In this document: piece by piece, positions 1 to 6,713 of the stretch | Layout of the letters: every line of letters begins with the position of its first letter | How positions within the stretch are numbered: position 1 is the stretch's first letter | Assembly (NCBI GenBank): GCA_900552955.1 | Contig: USBO01000040.1 | Location: 1 to 14,301 of the forward strand | Reading direction: 5' to 3' | DNA from: an uncultured Alistipes sp. | Lineage (GTDB): Bacteria > Bacteroidota > Bacteroidia > Bacteroidales > Rikenellaceae | DNA: 14,301 nt | The notes under the pieces: generated by a model | Told to the model about the DNA's origin: nothing | Seen by the model: only the letters and a program-made list of their open reading frames with translations | Databases searched by the model: none | Translations under genes and position numbers: made by a program

Positions 1-1226
1 GGTTCGATGCGGCGGAGGACGTCAAGCTCTTCGTGCGGCAGGATCGCCACGGCCAGATCGCCGACCGCTACGTGACGGCGGCGCAGTTGGGCGAGCAGGC
101 CGAAGCGCTCGCCGCCGGCCGGATGTTCGGCCCCGAGCTGAAGAACAACGTGTGGACGATGGCCCGCGTGGTCGAGAGCCGCATGGCGCCCGATACGCTC
201 GGTCTGAAGATGATCGTCCTGCCCTATACCGCCGAGAAGCTGGCCGACAGCCTCCGGACGGTCGCCACGAGCGCGAATTTCGCCGATCTGTCGCGTCGCT
301 ACTCGGCCAACGAGGAGCTGGCCGCTGCGGGCGGCGAGGTGGGTGTCTATCCCTTCTCGGCCTTCAACTCCACGATGGCCGAGGCGCTCGCCGACGCCAA
401 GAAAGGCGACGTGGTGAAGGTGATGAGCGGCGATGCCATTCAGCTCATCAACGTTTACCGTGCCGACAAGCCTTCGAAACATTATAAAGTCGCCACGGTC
501 AGCTATCCCGTCGAGGCTTCGGCCGCCACGGTGCGCGACATCCACAATCAGGCCAGCTCCTTTGCCGTGAACGCCAAAGGTTCGGACGCTGCGTTCAACG
601 AGGCGGCGTCGAAGGCGGCCGTTACGCCGCGTGTGGCGACGCTCAACATGGGCGACCGCGCGATCCGTGGCCTGGAAGGCTCGCGCGAGGTGGCCCGCTG
701 GGCCTACGGCGCGGACGAGGGCGACCTGTCGGAGATCTTCAGAATCGGCAAGGACTACGTCGTGGCGCTGCTCACGGAGATCGACGACGACGATTACGCT
801 TCGGTGAAAAAGGCGGCTCCCCGCATTAAGAACCGGCTGATGCGTGACAAGAAGTACGAATATATCGTGAAGAACCTGTCGGATGCATCGCTCGAGGGCG
901 CTGCCGGAAGTTTCGGCAGCGAGGTGGCCGATTTCAAGGACGTGACCTTCGGATCGTTCTACATCGACGGTGTGGGCGTCGAGCCGGCACTCGTGGGTGC
1001 GATTGCCGAGACGACCGCGCAGGGCGAGGTTTCGGCTCCCGTCAAGGGTCTCTCGGGCGTCTACCTCTTCGAGGTGACTTCGGTCGATCCGGCCGAGCGC
1101 CAGCAGACGGTCGAGGACGAGAAGGTTCGTGCCGAGGCGATGGCCGAGGGGATGATGCAGCAGCGCGTGCTGCCGGCCTTGCAGGAGATGGCCGATATGA
1201 AAGATCTGAGCGGCCGTTATTTCTGA
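1..1226 (+). CDS. PpiD/SurA-like peptidyl-prolyl isomerase, C-terminal part (5' end outside window)
   Basis: The reading frame is open from base 3 to the TGA at 1224-1226, so the gene is cut by the left edge. The GTG at 33 is only an internal codon. About 407 residues are visible. The product is probably a periplasmic, membrane-anchored foldase that helps newly exported proteins fold. A parvulin-like segment lies near fragment residues 60-155: a hydrophobic strand with LKMIVLPY, then FADLSRRYS, the Gly-rich AAAGGEVG and a closing strand AIQLINVY. A degenerate second rotamase-like or PPIase_C segment is near residues 325-365 (APVKGLSGVYLFEV), and the C-terminal helical tail ends in GRYF. Family PpiD-like proteins of Bacteroidota are about 700 residues, so roughly the first 300, including the membrane anchor and SurA-type N-terminal domain, are missing here. 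Assignment to a PpiD-like isomerase is confident. Whether the parvulin site is catalytically active cannot be judged from this part. Confidence 0.85.
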   Translation, partial: FDAAEDVKLFVRQDRHGQIADRYVTAAQLGEQAEALAAGRMFGPELKNNVWTMARVVESRMAPDTLGLKMIVLPYTAEKLADSLRTVATSANFADLSRRYSANEELAAAGGEVGVYPFSAFNSTMAEALADAKKGDVVKVMSGDAIQLINVYRADKPSKHYKVATVSYPVEASAATVRDIHNQASSFAVNAKGSDAAFNEAASKAAVTPRVATLNMGDRAIRGLEGSREVARWAYGADEGDLSEIFRIGKDYVVALLTEIDDDDYASVKKAAPRIKNRLMRDKKYEYIVKNLSDASLEGAAGSFGSEVADFKDVTFGSFYIDGVGVEPALVGAIAETTAQGEVSAPVKGLSGVYLFEVTSVDPAERQQTVEDEKVRAEAMAEGMMQQRVLPALQEMADMKDLSGRYF

Positions 1227-1245
1227 CGGCCGGTCGAATCCGATC

Positions 1246-1292
1246 GCCGAATCCGGTGTCGTTTGAGTGCGGCACCGGATTCGGCCTTTTTT
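1246..1292 (+). terminator. Strong intrinsic terminator after the PpiD-like gene
   Basis: A perfect 13-bp inverted repeat pairs 1246-1258 (GCCGAATCCGGTG) with 1273-1285, around a 14-nt loop. It is followed by C and then six T at 1287-1292. It starts 19 nt after the TGA of the upstream gene. This is a textbook Rho-independent terminator and separates that gene from the TonB-dependent transporter. Confidence 0.92.
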
Positions 1293-1418
1293 GTGCCGGC
1301 ACTTCGGGCGGTGCGGCATCGCCCTTTCCCGATCGGAACATCGGGAGCATTCAGGGAGCCTCCGGAGGTGTGAAAAATATATTTTCTTCAGAGAATCGTC
1401 CGTTTCGCCGAAAAATCG

Positions 1419-1426
1419 TATCTTTG
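1419..1426 (+). promoter_or_regulatory. Candidate Bacteroidota -7 promoter element
   Basis: TATCTTTG matches the TAnnTTTG -7 consensus used by the primary sigma factor of Bacteroidota at every defined position, and it sits in an A/T-rich stretch. I find no clear TTG or TTTG -33 box at the expected 19-21 nt upstream, so the promoter may be weak or activator-dependent. Transcription would begin near 1432-1436, giving a leader of about 130-135 nt. Confidence 0.62.
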
Positions 1427-1431
1427 CGCCG

Positions 1432-1566
1432 AGTTAGCGTTTGTATTGCATCCGAATGCGTCATAAAACGATCTCATATCCGATTCTCTCTTCTACCGAA
1501 GACCTTACGGGTTCTCCGAGGGCGTGTGCGCCGGGACCGACATCTCTCAACTTAAATATTTATCGT
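1432..1566 (+). promoter_or_regulatory. Putative 5' leader of the TonB-dependent transporter mRNA
   Basis: The distance from the predicted transcription start to the ATG at 1567 is about 135 nt. It contains a possible bulged hairpin at 1510-1538: GGCG/CGCC at 1521-1524 and 1529-1532, with an outer helix 1510-1515 with 1533-1538 that includes G-U pairs. The final part (ACTTAAATATTTATCGT) is A/T-rich with no Shine-Dalgarno sequence, as is common in this phylum. I recognise no riboswitch class. The frame is open back to an ATG at 1441, but the 42 extra residues would precede a perfect signal peptide, so this stretch is treated as untranslated. Confidence 0.4.
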
Positions 1567-4500
1567 ATGAAGAAACTCTGCTTTTTGTTCATGATGCTCT
1601 TCGTCGCCGCCACCGTTTCGGCACAGGTGACGACCTCGAGCATGAGCGGTCGGGTCATCGACGCCGACGGTCAGCCGATCATCGGCGCGACGATCATGGC
1701 GGTGCATACGCCGACCGGCACGCAGTACGCTACGGCTTCGACGCGCAACGGCCAGTTCAACATCGGCGGTATGCGTGTGGGCGGTCCCTACACCGTCGAG
1801 GCCAGTTTCATCGGCTGCAACACCGAGAAGGTCGAAGGCGTCTATCTGACCATCGGCGAGGAGGCGACGCTCGACTTCAAGCTGCGCGAGGACACGCAGG
1901 CGATCGGCGAGGTGGTCGTCGTCGGCAAGGCCAATCCGGTCTTCAATGCCAACCGCACGGGAGCGCAGGAGATCGTGACGCTCGAAATGATGGAGAAGCT
2001 CCCCACGACGAGCCGTTCGCTCGACGAGTTCATCAAGCTCACTCCGATGTCGAGCGGCAAGAACTTCGCCGGAACCTCGTACCGCTTCAACAACGTGACC
2101 GTCGACGGTGCGTCGTTCAACAACTCTTTCGGTCTGTCGTCGGCGCTGGGTGCGAAGGGTACGGAGCCGATCTCGCTCGAGTCGATCGAGCAGGTGCAGG
2201 TGATGATCGCTCCCTACGACGTGCGTAACGGCGGCTTCACGGGCGGCGGAATCAACTCGGTGACCAAGTCGGGTACCAACGAGTGGCACGCTTCGGCCTA
2301 CATGTACACCAAGAGCCCCGAGCTGCAGGGACGCCGCGTGCGCGACTACATCGGCCAGGTGTCGGAGTTCACCAACCGCCAGTACGGTGTGAGCCTGAGC
2401 GGTCCGATCCTCAGGAACAAGCTCTTCTTCTTCGTCAACGGCGAGTTGGATCGTCAGGACAATCCGATCACGAACCGTCTGGCCGATTCGCGCGTCACGG
2501 CGGCCGATCTGAATGATCTCTCCTCCTTCCTCAGAGATCAGTTTGATTATACTCCGGGCACTTATGATCTTTCGAAGACGGAGACGCGTGCCGACCGTAT
2601 CACGGCCCGTGTCGACTGGAACATCAACTCGAAGAACACCTTCTCGTTGAAGTATTACTACCTGAAATCGTACAATACGAACGCTCCTTCGACATCGGGC
2701 GCTCCTAAGAACGGTCGTGGCCCCAATGCGTTTTCCATGCCTTTCTCGTCGTCGTACTATCGCACGAACAACAACTTCAACATCCTTATGGCCGATCTGA
2801 ACACGACGGTCAACGACCACATGTCGAACTCGTTGAAGGTGGGCTATTCGCGTCTGCGCGACTTCCGCGACATGGACGGCGGTTTCTTCCCGCAGGTCGA
2901 CATCCTCAAGGACGGGTCGAGCTACACGGTCTTCGGCACTGAGGCCAACTCCTATAACAACCAGTTGGATACGGACATCTTCCAGATTCAGGACAACTTC
3001 ACGATGAACTTCGGCAAGCACCAGATCACCGTGGGTACGCAGTCCGACTACCGTACGTTCAAGAACGGTTTCGCGCAGAACTACCCGGGTTCGTGGGTCT
3101 TCTCGTCGATCGACGACTTCAAGTTCAACGTGCTGGCTGCAAAGGATTATATGGCCGCCAACGGCAATATGAATGGATTCGATATCCGCAAGTACGATCC
3201 TGCGAAGTGGGGTCTCAAACCCGTTAACGGCGGTTTGGCCAACAGTGCAGGCACGGGCCAGACGAAGTTCCAGCAGCGCAATCCGCTCACGCCCGACGGC
3301 AGTTTCCCCTTTGCTGAGGTCGATGTGCTGCAACTGGGCTTCTACGTGCAGGATAAGTGGACGCCGAGCAACCGCTTCTCGCTGACCTACGGCCTGCGTG
3401 TCGACATGCCGATCTTCCTGACCGATCTGCAGGAGAACCCCGATCTGGCGCGTCAGACTTTCCGCGACGGCATCCAGGTCGACGTGTCGAAGTACCCGGG
3501 CGTACACCCGCAGTTCTCGCCGCGCGTGGGCTTCAACTGGAAGCCGCTCGAGGACGGTTCGCTGCAGCTCCGGGGCGGTTCGGGCCTCTTCTCGGGTACG
3601 CCTCCCTACGTGTGGATCTCGAATCAGGCGGGCAACAACGGCCGTCTGTTCGGCAGCGTCCCCGAATATGTCGGTAAGATCAACGGCGTCGCTTACGACA
3701 ACCGTCATCAGTTGGGTTTCACCGGGAATATACAGCAGTACTGGCCTGCGTCGGGCGATGCCGTAAGGGGAGATATCGCCGTGACCGATCCCGACTTCAA
3801 GTATCCGATGCTGTGGAAGAGCAACCTCGCGCTCGATTACAAGTGGCGCGGCTGGATTCTGACCGTCGAGATGCTCTACAACAAAGACATCAATGCCATC
3901 TACCACGATAACATCGGCATCGAAGTGGCCGAGGGCAAGTTTGTCAACGACGGCGGCAGCGGTCAGCGCACCGCCTTCACGGGTGGCTACTATCCCTACA
4001 TGGTTCAGAAGACGGACGAGAATGGGAAACCCGTGGTGGATGCAGACGGCAAAGCCGTGATGACTGACGGTTCGAATGCCAACAATGTCGTGATGCTGCG
4101 CAACACGAGCAAAGGCTACTCGTTCTATACGACGTTCCAGTTGCAGAAGGAGTTCGTGCAGGGTCCGCTGCGCGGCTTGTATCTGAACGGATCGTATACG
4201 CTGGGTACGGCGCGCAGCGTGACCGACGGTACGTCGTCGGTGGCTACGTCGGCCTGGAAGTACACGCAGAAGGTGGCCGTCAACAGCGAGGAGCTGGGCT
4301 ACTCGGCCGGTGCGTTCGACGGACGTCTGCTCTTGAGCGCCTTCTACACGGCGCGCTGGGGCAAGCACGGTGCGACCAACTTCGGTCTGGTCTACCAGCG
4401 CTACCGTCCCTTCCGCTTTTCGTATTGCTATTCGGGCGACGCCAACGGCGACGGACAGACGGCCAACGACCTGATCTACGTGCCGGCTAACCGCGAGGAG

Positions 4501-5031
4501 GCGAAAGGCCATCTGGTTTCCGACGGATTTGCCGACAACAGCGGCATTATGTCCGGCGAGGATGGTTGCATCGAGGAGCAGGCCTGGGAGAACGCTTGGC
4601 AGGCGATGGATAAGTTTATCGGGCAGGACGACTATCTGAGCAAGCACCGCGGCGAGTACACCAAGCGCAACGGCGCCGTGGCTCCGTTCGCCAACCAGTT
4701 GGATCTGAGCATCTCGCACGACATCATCATCCCGCAGCGCAACGGCCGCGAGCACAAGCTGCGTTTCAGCTTCAATATCGACAACTTCCTCAATCTGCTC
4801 AACCGCGACTGGGGCGTAAGCTATTCGCAGTATCTGGGTACGAACGGCAACCAGTATCAGTTCCTGACGGTGACGCAGAAGCCGAACGCCAAGAACGACT
4901 ACACGCTCAAGTACAAGATGACCAACGGACTGAAGGACATCTACGGCAACAATATTACGCTGGATCGCACCTACAAGCCCAACATCGGCTCTTTCTGGAC
5001 GATGCAGTTCGGTATCAAGTACATGTTCTAA
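1567..5031 (+). CDS. Oar-like TonB-dependent outer-membrane transporter
   Basis: This 1154-residue outer-membrane protein starts at ATG 1567. That start gives a clean signal peptide (MKKLCFLFMMLFVAATVSAQ, cleavage likely after SA). An upstream in-frame ATG at 1441 would bury it. Residues about 26-108 form a carboxypeptidase-regulatory-like beta domain (SGRVIDADGQPIIGATI). A short EVVVVG segment at 115-120 may serve as the TonB box. The plug spans roughly 130-245 and includes SLESIEQVQVMIAPYDVR and GINSVTKSGTNEWH. The remainder is the beta barrel, ending in the terminal-Phe strand MQFGIKYMF recognised by the BAM machinery. Near residue 958, DANGDGQTANDLIYVP has the spaced Asp/Asn pattern of a calcium-binding loop and is common in Oar-type proteins. 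No SusD-like partner follows, which fits Oar rather than SusC. The cargo is unknown. Several predicted loops use different codons from the barrel. Confidence 0.93.
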   Translation: MKKLCFLFMMLFVAATVSAQVTTSSMSGRVIDADGQPIIGATIMAVHTPTGTQYATASTRNGQFNIGGMRVGGPYTVEASFIGCNTEKVEGVYLTIGEEATLDFKLREDTQAIGEVVVVGKANPVFNANRTGAQEIVTLEMMEKLPTTSRSLDEFIKLTPMSSGKNFAGTSYRFNNVTVDGASFNNSFGLSSALGAKGTEPISLESIEQVQVMIAPYDVRNGGFTGGGINSVTKSGTNEWHASAYMYTKSPELQGRRVRDYIGQVSEFTNRQYGVSLSGPILRNKLFFFVNGELDRQDNPITNRLADSRVTAADLNDLSSFLRDQFDYTPGTYDLSKTETRADRITARVDWNINSKNTFSLKYYYLKSYNTNAPSTSGAPKNGRGPNAFSMPFSSSYYRTNNNFNILMADLNTTVNDHMSNSLKVGYSRLRDFRDMDGGFFPQVDILKDGSSYTVFGTEANSYNNQLDTDIFQIQDNFTMNFGKHQITVGTQSDYRTFKNGFAQNYPGSWVFSSIDDFKFNVLAAKDYMAANGNMNGFDIRKYDPAKWGLKPVNGGLANSAGTGQTKFQQRNPLTPDGSFPFAEVDVLQLGFYVQDKWTPSNRFSLTYGLRVDMPIFLTDLQENPDLARQTFRDGIQVDVSKYPGVHPQFSPRVGFNWKPLEDGSLQLRGGSGLFSGTPPYVWISNQAGNNGRLFGSVPEYVGKINGVAYDNRHQLGFTGNIQQYWPASGDAVRGDIAVTDPDFKYPMLWKSNLALDYKWRGWILTVEMLYNKDINAIYHDNIGIEVAEGKFVNDGGSGQRTAFTGGYYPYMVQKTDENGKPVVDADGKAVMTDGSNANNVVMLRNTSKGYSFYTTFQLQKEFVQGPLRGLYLNGSYTLGTARSVTDGTSSVATSAWKYTQKVAVNSEELGYSAGAFDGRLLLSAFYTARWGKHGATNFGLVYQRYRPFRFSYCYSGDANGDGQTANDLIYVPANREEAKGHLVSDGFADNSGIMSGEDGCIEEQAWENAWQAMDKFIGQDDYLSKHRGEYTKRNGAVAPFANQLDLSISHDIIIPQRNGREHKLRFSFNIDNFLNLLNRDWGVSYSQYLGTNGNQYQFLTVTQKPNAKNDYTLKYKMTNGLKDIYGNNITLDRTYKPNIGSFWTMQFGIKYMF

Positions 5032-5055
5032 GCGGCAGGTTCCGCTGTATATGCC

Positions 5056-5088
5056 ACGGGGCGGCACTCGCATCGAGTGCCGCCCCGT
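5056..5088. terminator. GC-rich hairpin between convergent genes
   Basis: A 15-bp perfect stem pairs 5056-5070 with 5074-5088 around the 3-nt loop CAT. It lies in the 73-nt space between the stop of the transporter gene (5031) and the stop of the thioredoxin gene (5105), so it can fold in both transcripts. Neither side has a proper U-tract (TTCGTTC on the plus side, none on the minus side). It may act as a bidirectional but imperfect terminator or as a 3'-end stabiliser. A smaller stem, AGCGG/CCGCT, lies at 5031-5046. Confidence 0.65.
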
Positions 5089-5104
5089 TCGTTCGGCAGG
5101 CAGG

Positions 5105-5482
5105 TCAGCTCTCCGCTGCGGGGAGCTTGAGCAGCAGCTCGCCGATGGCTTCGCGCAGCGTCTGCTTCGGAAGCGCGCCGGTCGCCATCTGCGGCGCACC
5201 TTCGGCGGGAATGAAGAGCAGCGTGGGGACGGAGCGCACGCCGAAGGCGGCGGCCAGCTCCTCTTCGCGGTCGATGTCGACCTTGTAGAAGTCCACTTCG
5301 CCGGCATACTCCTCGGCGAGCTCCTCCAGAATCGGGGCGAGTGCGCGGCAGGGGCCGCACCACGTTGCATAGAAGTCGACGATGGCCGGACGCGAGCCCA
5401 GATAGCGCCATTCGGAGATGGCGGCGTCGAGATTGGCGATTTTTGCCGAAAACTCGGCTTTGGTCAGATGTGCGATTGCCAT
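5105..5482 (-). CDS. trxA: Thioredoxin
   Basis: This 125-residue protein has a single thioredoxin fold without a signal peptide, hence cytoplasmic. The redox motif WCGPC is at residues 41-45, preceded by IVDFYAT. The cis-proline loop SVPTLLF carries the proline at 86, and KVDID at 67-71 is the usual central strand. Length is slightly above the classical 105-110 residues because of an N-terminal extension (MAIAHLTKAEF). It is the last gene of the minus-strand unit and lies 12 nt after the peroxiredoxin stop, which suggests that it reduces that peroxiredoxin and possibly other targets. NADPH-thioredoxin reductase is not in the window. The family is certain. Whether it is the main cellular thioredoxin or a dedicated one cannot be told. 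Confidence 0.93.
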   Translation of the reverse strand: MAIAHLTKAEFSAKIANLDAAISEWRYLGSRPAIVDFYATWCGPCRALAPILEELAEEYAGEVDFYKVDIDREEELAAAFGVRSVPTLLFIPAEGAPQMATGALPKQTLREAIGELLLKLPAAES

Positions 5483-5494
5483 GACGGTTGTGTT

Positions 5495-6208
5495 TTATGG
5501 TTGCGGTACGGCGATCTCTTCGGGCTCCTCCTGCGGCAGCGGGCGCGTGCAGAAGAACCAGTCGTAGCATTGCACACCCTCGTCGGGGCTGGTCATGCGC
5601 TCCTCGGCGGCTGCGGCCGACGAGGCGGTGGGCACGATGGCGTCGTCGCCCGGGTGCCAGTCGGCGGGCAGCGCGACGTTGTAGCGGTCGATGGTTTGCA
5701 GCCCGACGAGCACGCGTTTGATCTCGTCGAAGTTGCGGCCCAGCGCCAGCGGATAGTAGATCACGGCGCGGATCGTCGCTTCGGGGTCGATGAAGAAGAC
5801 GGCGCGCACGGCCGACGTCGAGCTTTCGCCCGGCTGGATCATGCCGTAGAGGTTGGCGACTTTCATCTGGTGGTCGGCAATCAGCGGGAAGCGTACGTCG
5901 ACGTGCTGCATGCCGCGGTAGGCGATCCGGTCGCGGATCGTGCGCAGCCATGCGATGTGGCTGTAGAGCCCGTCGACCGAGAGCCCGACGAGCTGGCAGC
6001 CGAGCGCCTCGAATTCGGCGCTGCGTGCGGCGAAGGTCATGAACTCGGAGGTGCAGACCGGCGTGAAGTCCGACGGATGGCTGAAGAGAATGACCCAGCG
6101 TCCGGCGTAATCTTCGGGGAAGCGGATCGGGCCCTGTGTGGTGACGGCCTCGAACGACGGGGCCTTGTCGCCGATGCGTGGCAGGTGCGTGGTGTGAGGA
6201 GTTTCCAT
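5495..6208 (-). CDS. Peroxiredoxin, Prx6-type with C-terminal cysteine pair
   Basis: This protein of 237 residues reduces hydrogen peroxide and organic hydroperoxides through a peroxidatic cysteine. The active site is HPSDFTPVCTSEF (residues 44-56) with the PxxxTxxC pattern and C52 as peroxidatic cysteine. The catalytic Arg is probably R135 in TSAVRAVFFIDP. The long C-terminal domain (AFVKALQ-like helix, then GDDAIVPT) is typical of the Prx6 subfamily rather than short AhpC or Bcp. Near the end, VQCYDWFFC places two cysteines, C214 and C220, five residues apart. This is the arrangement of archaeal thioredoxin peroxidases, where one acts as resolving cysteine. The start is taken at ATG 6208. 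The longer frame would extend into the msrB gene. No signal peptide is visible. It lies between msrB and a thioredoxin gene, its likely reductant. Confidence 0.92.
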   Translation of the reverse strand: METPHTTHLPRIGDKAPSFEAVTTQGPIRFPEDYAGRWVILFSHPSDFTPVCTSEFMTFAARSAEFEALGCQLVGLSVDGLYSHIAWLRTIRDRIAYRGMQHVDVRFPLIADHQMKVANLYGMIQPGESSTSAVRAVFFIDPEATIRAVIYYPLALGRNFDEIKRVLVGLQTIDRYNVALPADWHPGDDAIVPTASSAAAAEERMTSPDEGVQCYDWFFCTRPLPQEEPEEIAVPQP

Positions 6209-6221
6209 ATCGTCTCTTTTT

Positions 6222-6677
6222 TTAACGGTGTTGCGTTGCGGGAGCCTTGTCGGAGGTCTCGGGTGCAGGTTCGAAATCAAGCGAGAGGGAATTGACGCAA
6301 TGGCGCGTGTTCTTTGCGGTGAGGCGCTCGCCTGTGAAGACGTGGCCCAGATGCCCGCCGCAGCGGGCGCAGGTGATCTCGGTGCGGCGGCCGTCGGCGT
6401 CGGGCGTGCGGCGTACCGCGCCCGCGATCTCGTCGTCGAAGGCGGGCCAGCCGCATCCCGAATCGAACTTGTCCTCCGAACGGTAGAGCGGCGCTCCGCA
6501 CTGGCGGCAGCGGTAGAGACCGCGCGCGCTATGCTTGTAATATTTCCCAGTGAAGGGTGCTTCGGTTCCCTTGTCGACGATGACCCGGCGCTCGTCGGGA
6601 GTGAGCGGTTTCATGGTTTGTGCATTTGCTGCCAGAAGGCACCCCGTGAGGAGCGCTCCTGCGACGATTCGTTTCAT
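6222..6677 (-). CDS. msrB: Exported peptide-methionine (R)-S-oxide reductase MsrB
   Basis: The enzyme reduces methionine-R-sulfoxide in proteins back to methionine. From ATG 6677 it has 151 residues. A start at 6698 would add MLHPAPV before the signal sequence and is less likely. Structural zinc ligands are the two CxxC pairs, C57/C60 (CRQC) and C103/C106 (CARC). The signature SGCGWPAF is at 73-80 and HLGHVF at 109-114. Catalytic C127 sits in NTRHCVNSLSLDF. Residues 1-20 (MKRIVAGALLTGCLLAANAQ) form a signal peptide. Cleavage after ANA by signal peptidase I seems most likely, although LTGC at 10-13 also resembles a lipobox. The enzyme therefore acts outside the cytoplasm. The C-terminal tail after residue 136 is short and polar. 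The gene is 13 nt upstream of the peroxiredoxin gene. Confidence 0.93.
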   Translation of the reverse strand: MKRIVAGALLTGCLLAANAQTMKPLTPDERRVIVDKGTEAPFTGKYYKHSARGLYRCRQCGAPLYRSEDKFDSGCGWPAFDDEIAGAVRRTPDADGRRTEITCARCGGHLGHVFTGERLTAKNTRHCVNSLSLDFEPAPETSDKAPATQHR

Positions 6678-6713
6678 AACGGGCGCAGGATGCAACAATC
6701 GGGCCGTGGGGGG

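Larger units (their letters stand above)
1227..1566 (+). other. 340-nt intergenic region: terminator, spacer, promoter and leader
   Basis: No convincing gene is present. Open frames run through it but show no family resemblance. From left to right it holds the terminator (1246-1292) and a short inverted repeat TCCCGAT/ATCGGGA pairing 1327-1333 with 1340-1346. A 10-nt palindrome CCTCCGGAGG follows at 1359-1368, then an A/T-rich stretch from about 1371 that leads into the candidate promoter at 1419-1426. The remaining part is the untranslated leader of the transporter gene. The base composition drops visibly from the GC-rich coding DNA to A/T-rich near 1371-1390 and again at 1551-1566. Confidence 0.7.

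Noticed and set aside
1359..1368. Palindrome CCTCCGGAGG as a possible operator
   Set aside because: It is only 10 nt in GC-rich DNA, 50 nt upstream of the -7 element, with no second copy seen. Chance cannot be excluded.
1256..1555. 99-codon open frame in the intergenic region
   Set aside because: It starts inside the terminator loop region, has no recognisable domain, and crosses the promoter. Not supported as a gene.
1441..1566. N-terminal extension of the transporter from the ATG at 1441
   Set aside because: It would place 42 non-conserved residues before an ideal signal peptide, and the predicted promoter lies only about 15 nt upstream of that ATG.
1552..5370. 1272-codon open frame on the minus strand opposite the transporter gene
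   Set aside because: It is in codon register with the real gene, its translation shows no domain features, and it continues into the thioredoxin region in a different frame. It is a by-product of codon bias.
5051..6295. 414-codon plus-strand open frame opposite the thioredoxin and peroxiredoxin genes
   Set aside because: Antisense shadow. It covers two genuine genes and their spacer and begins inside the terminator-like hairpin.
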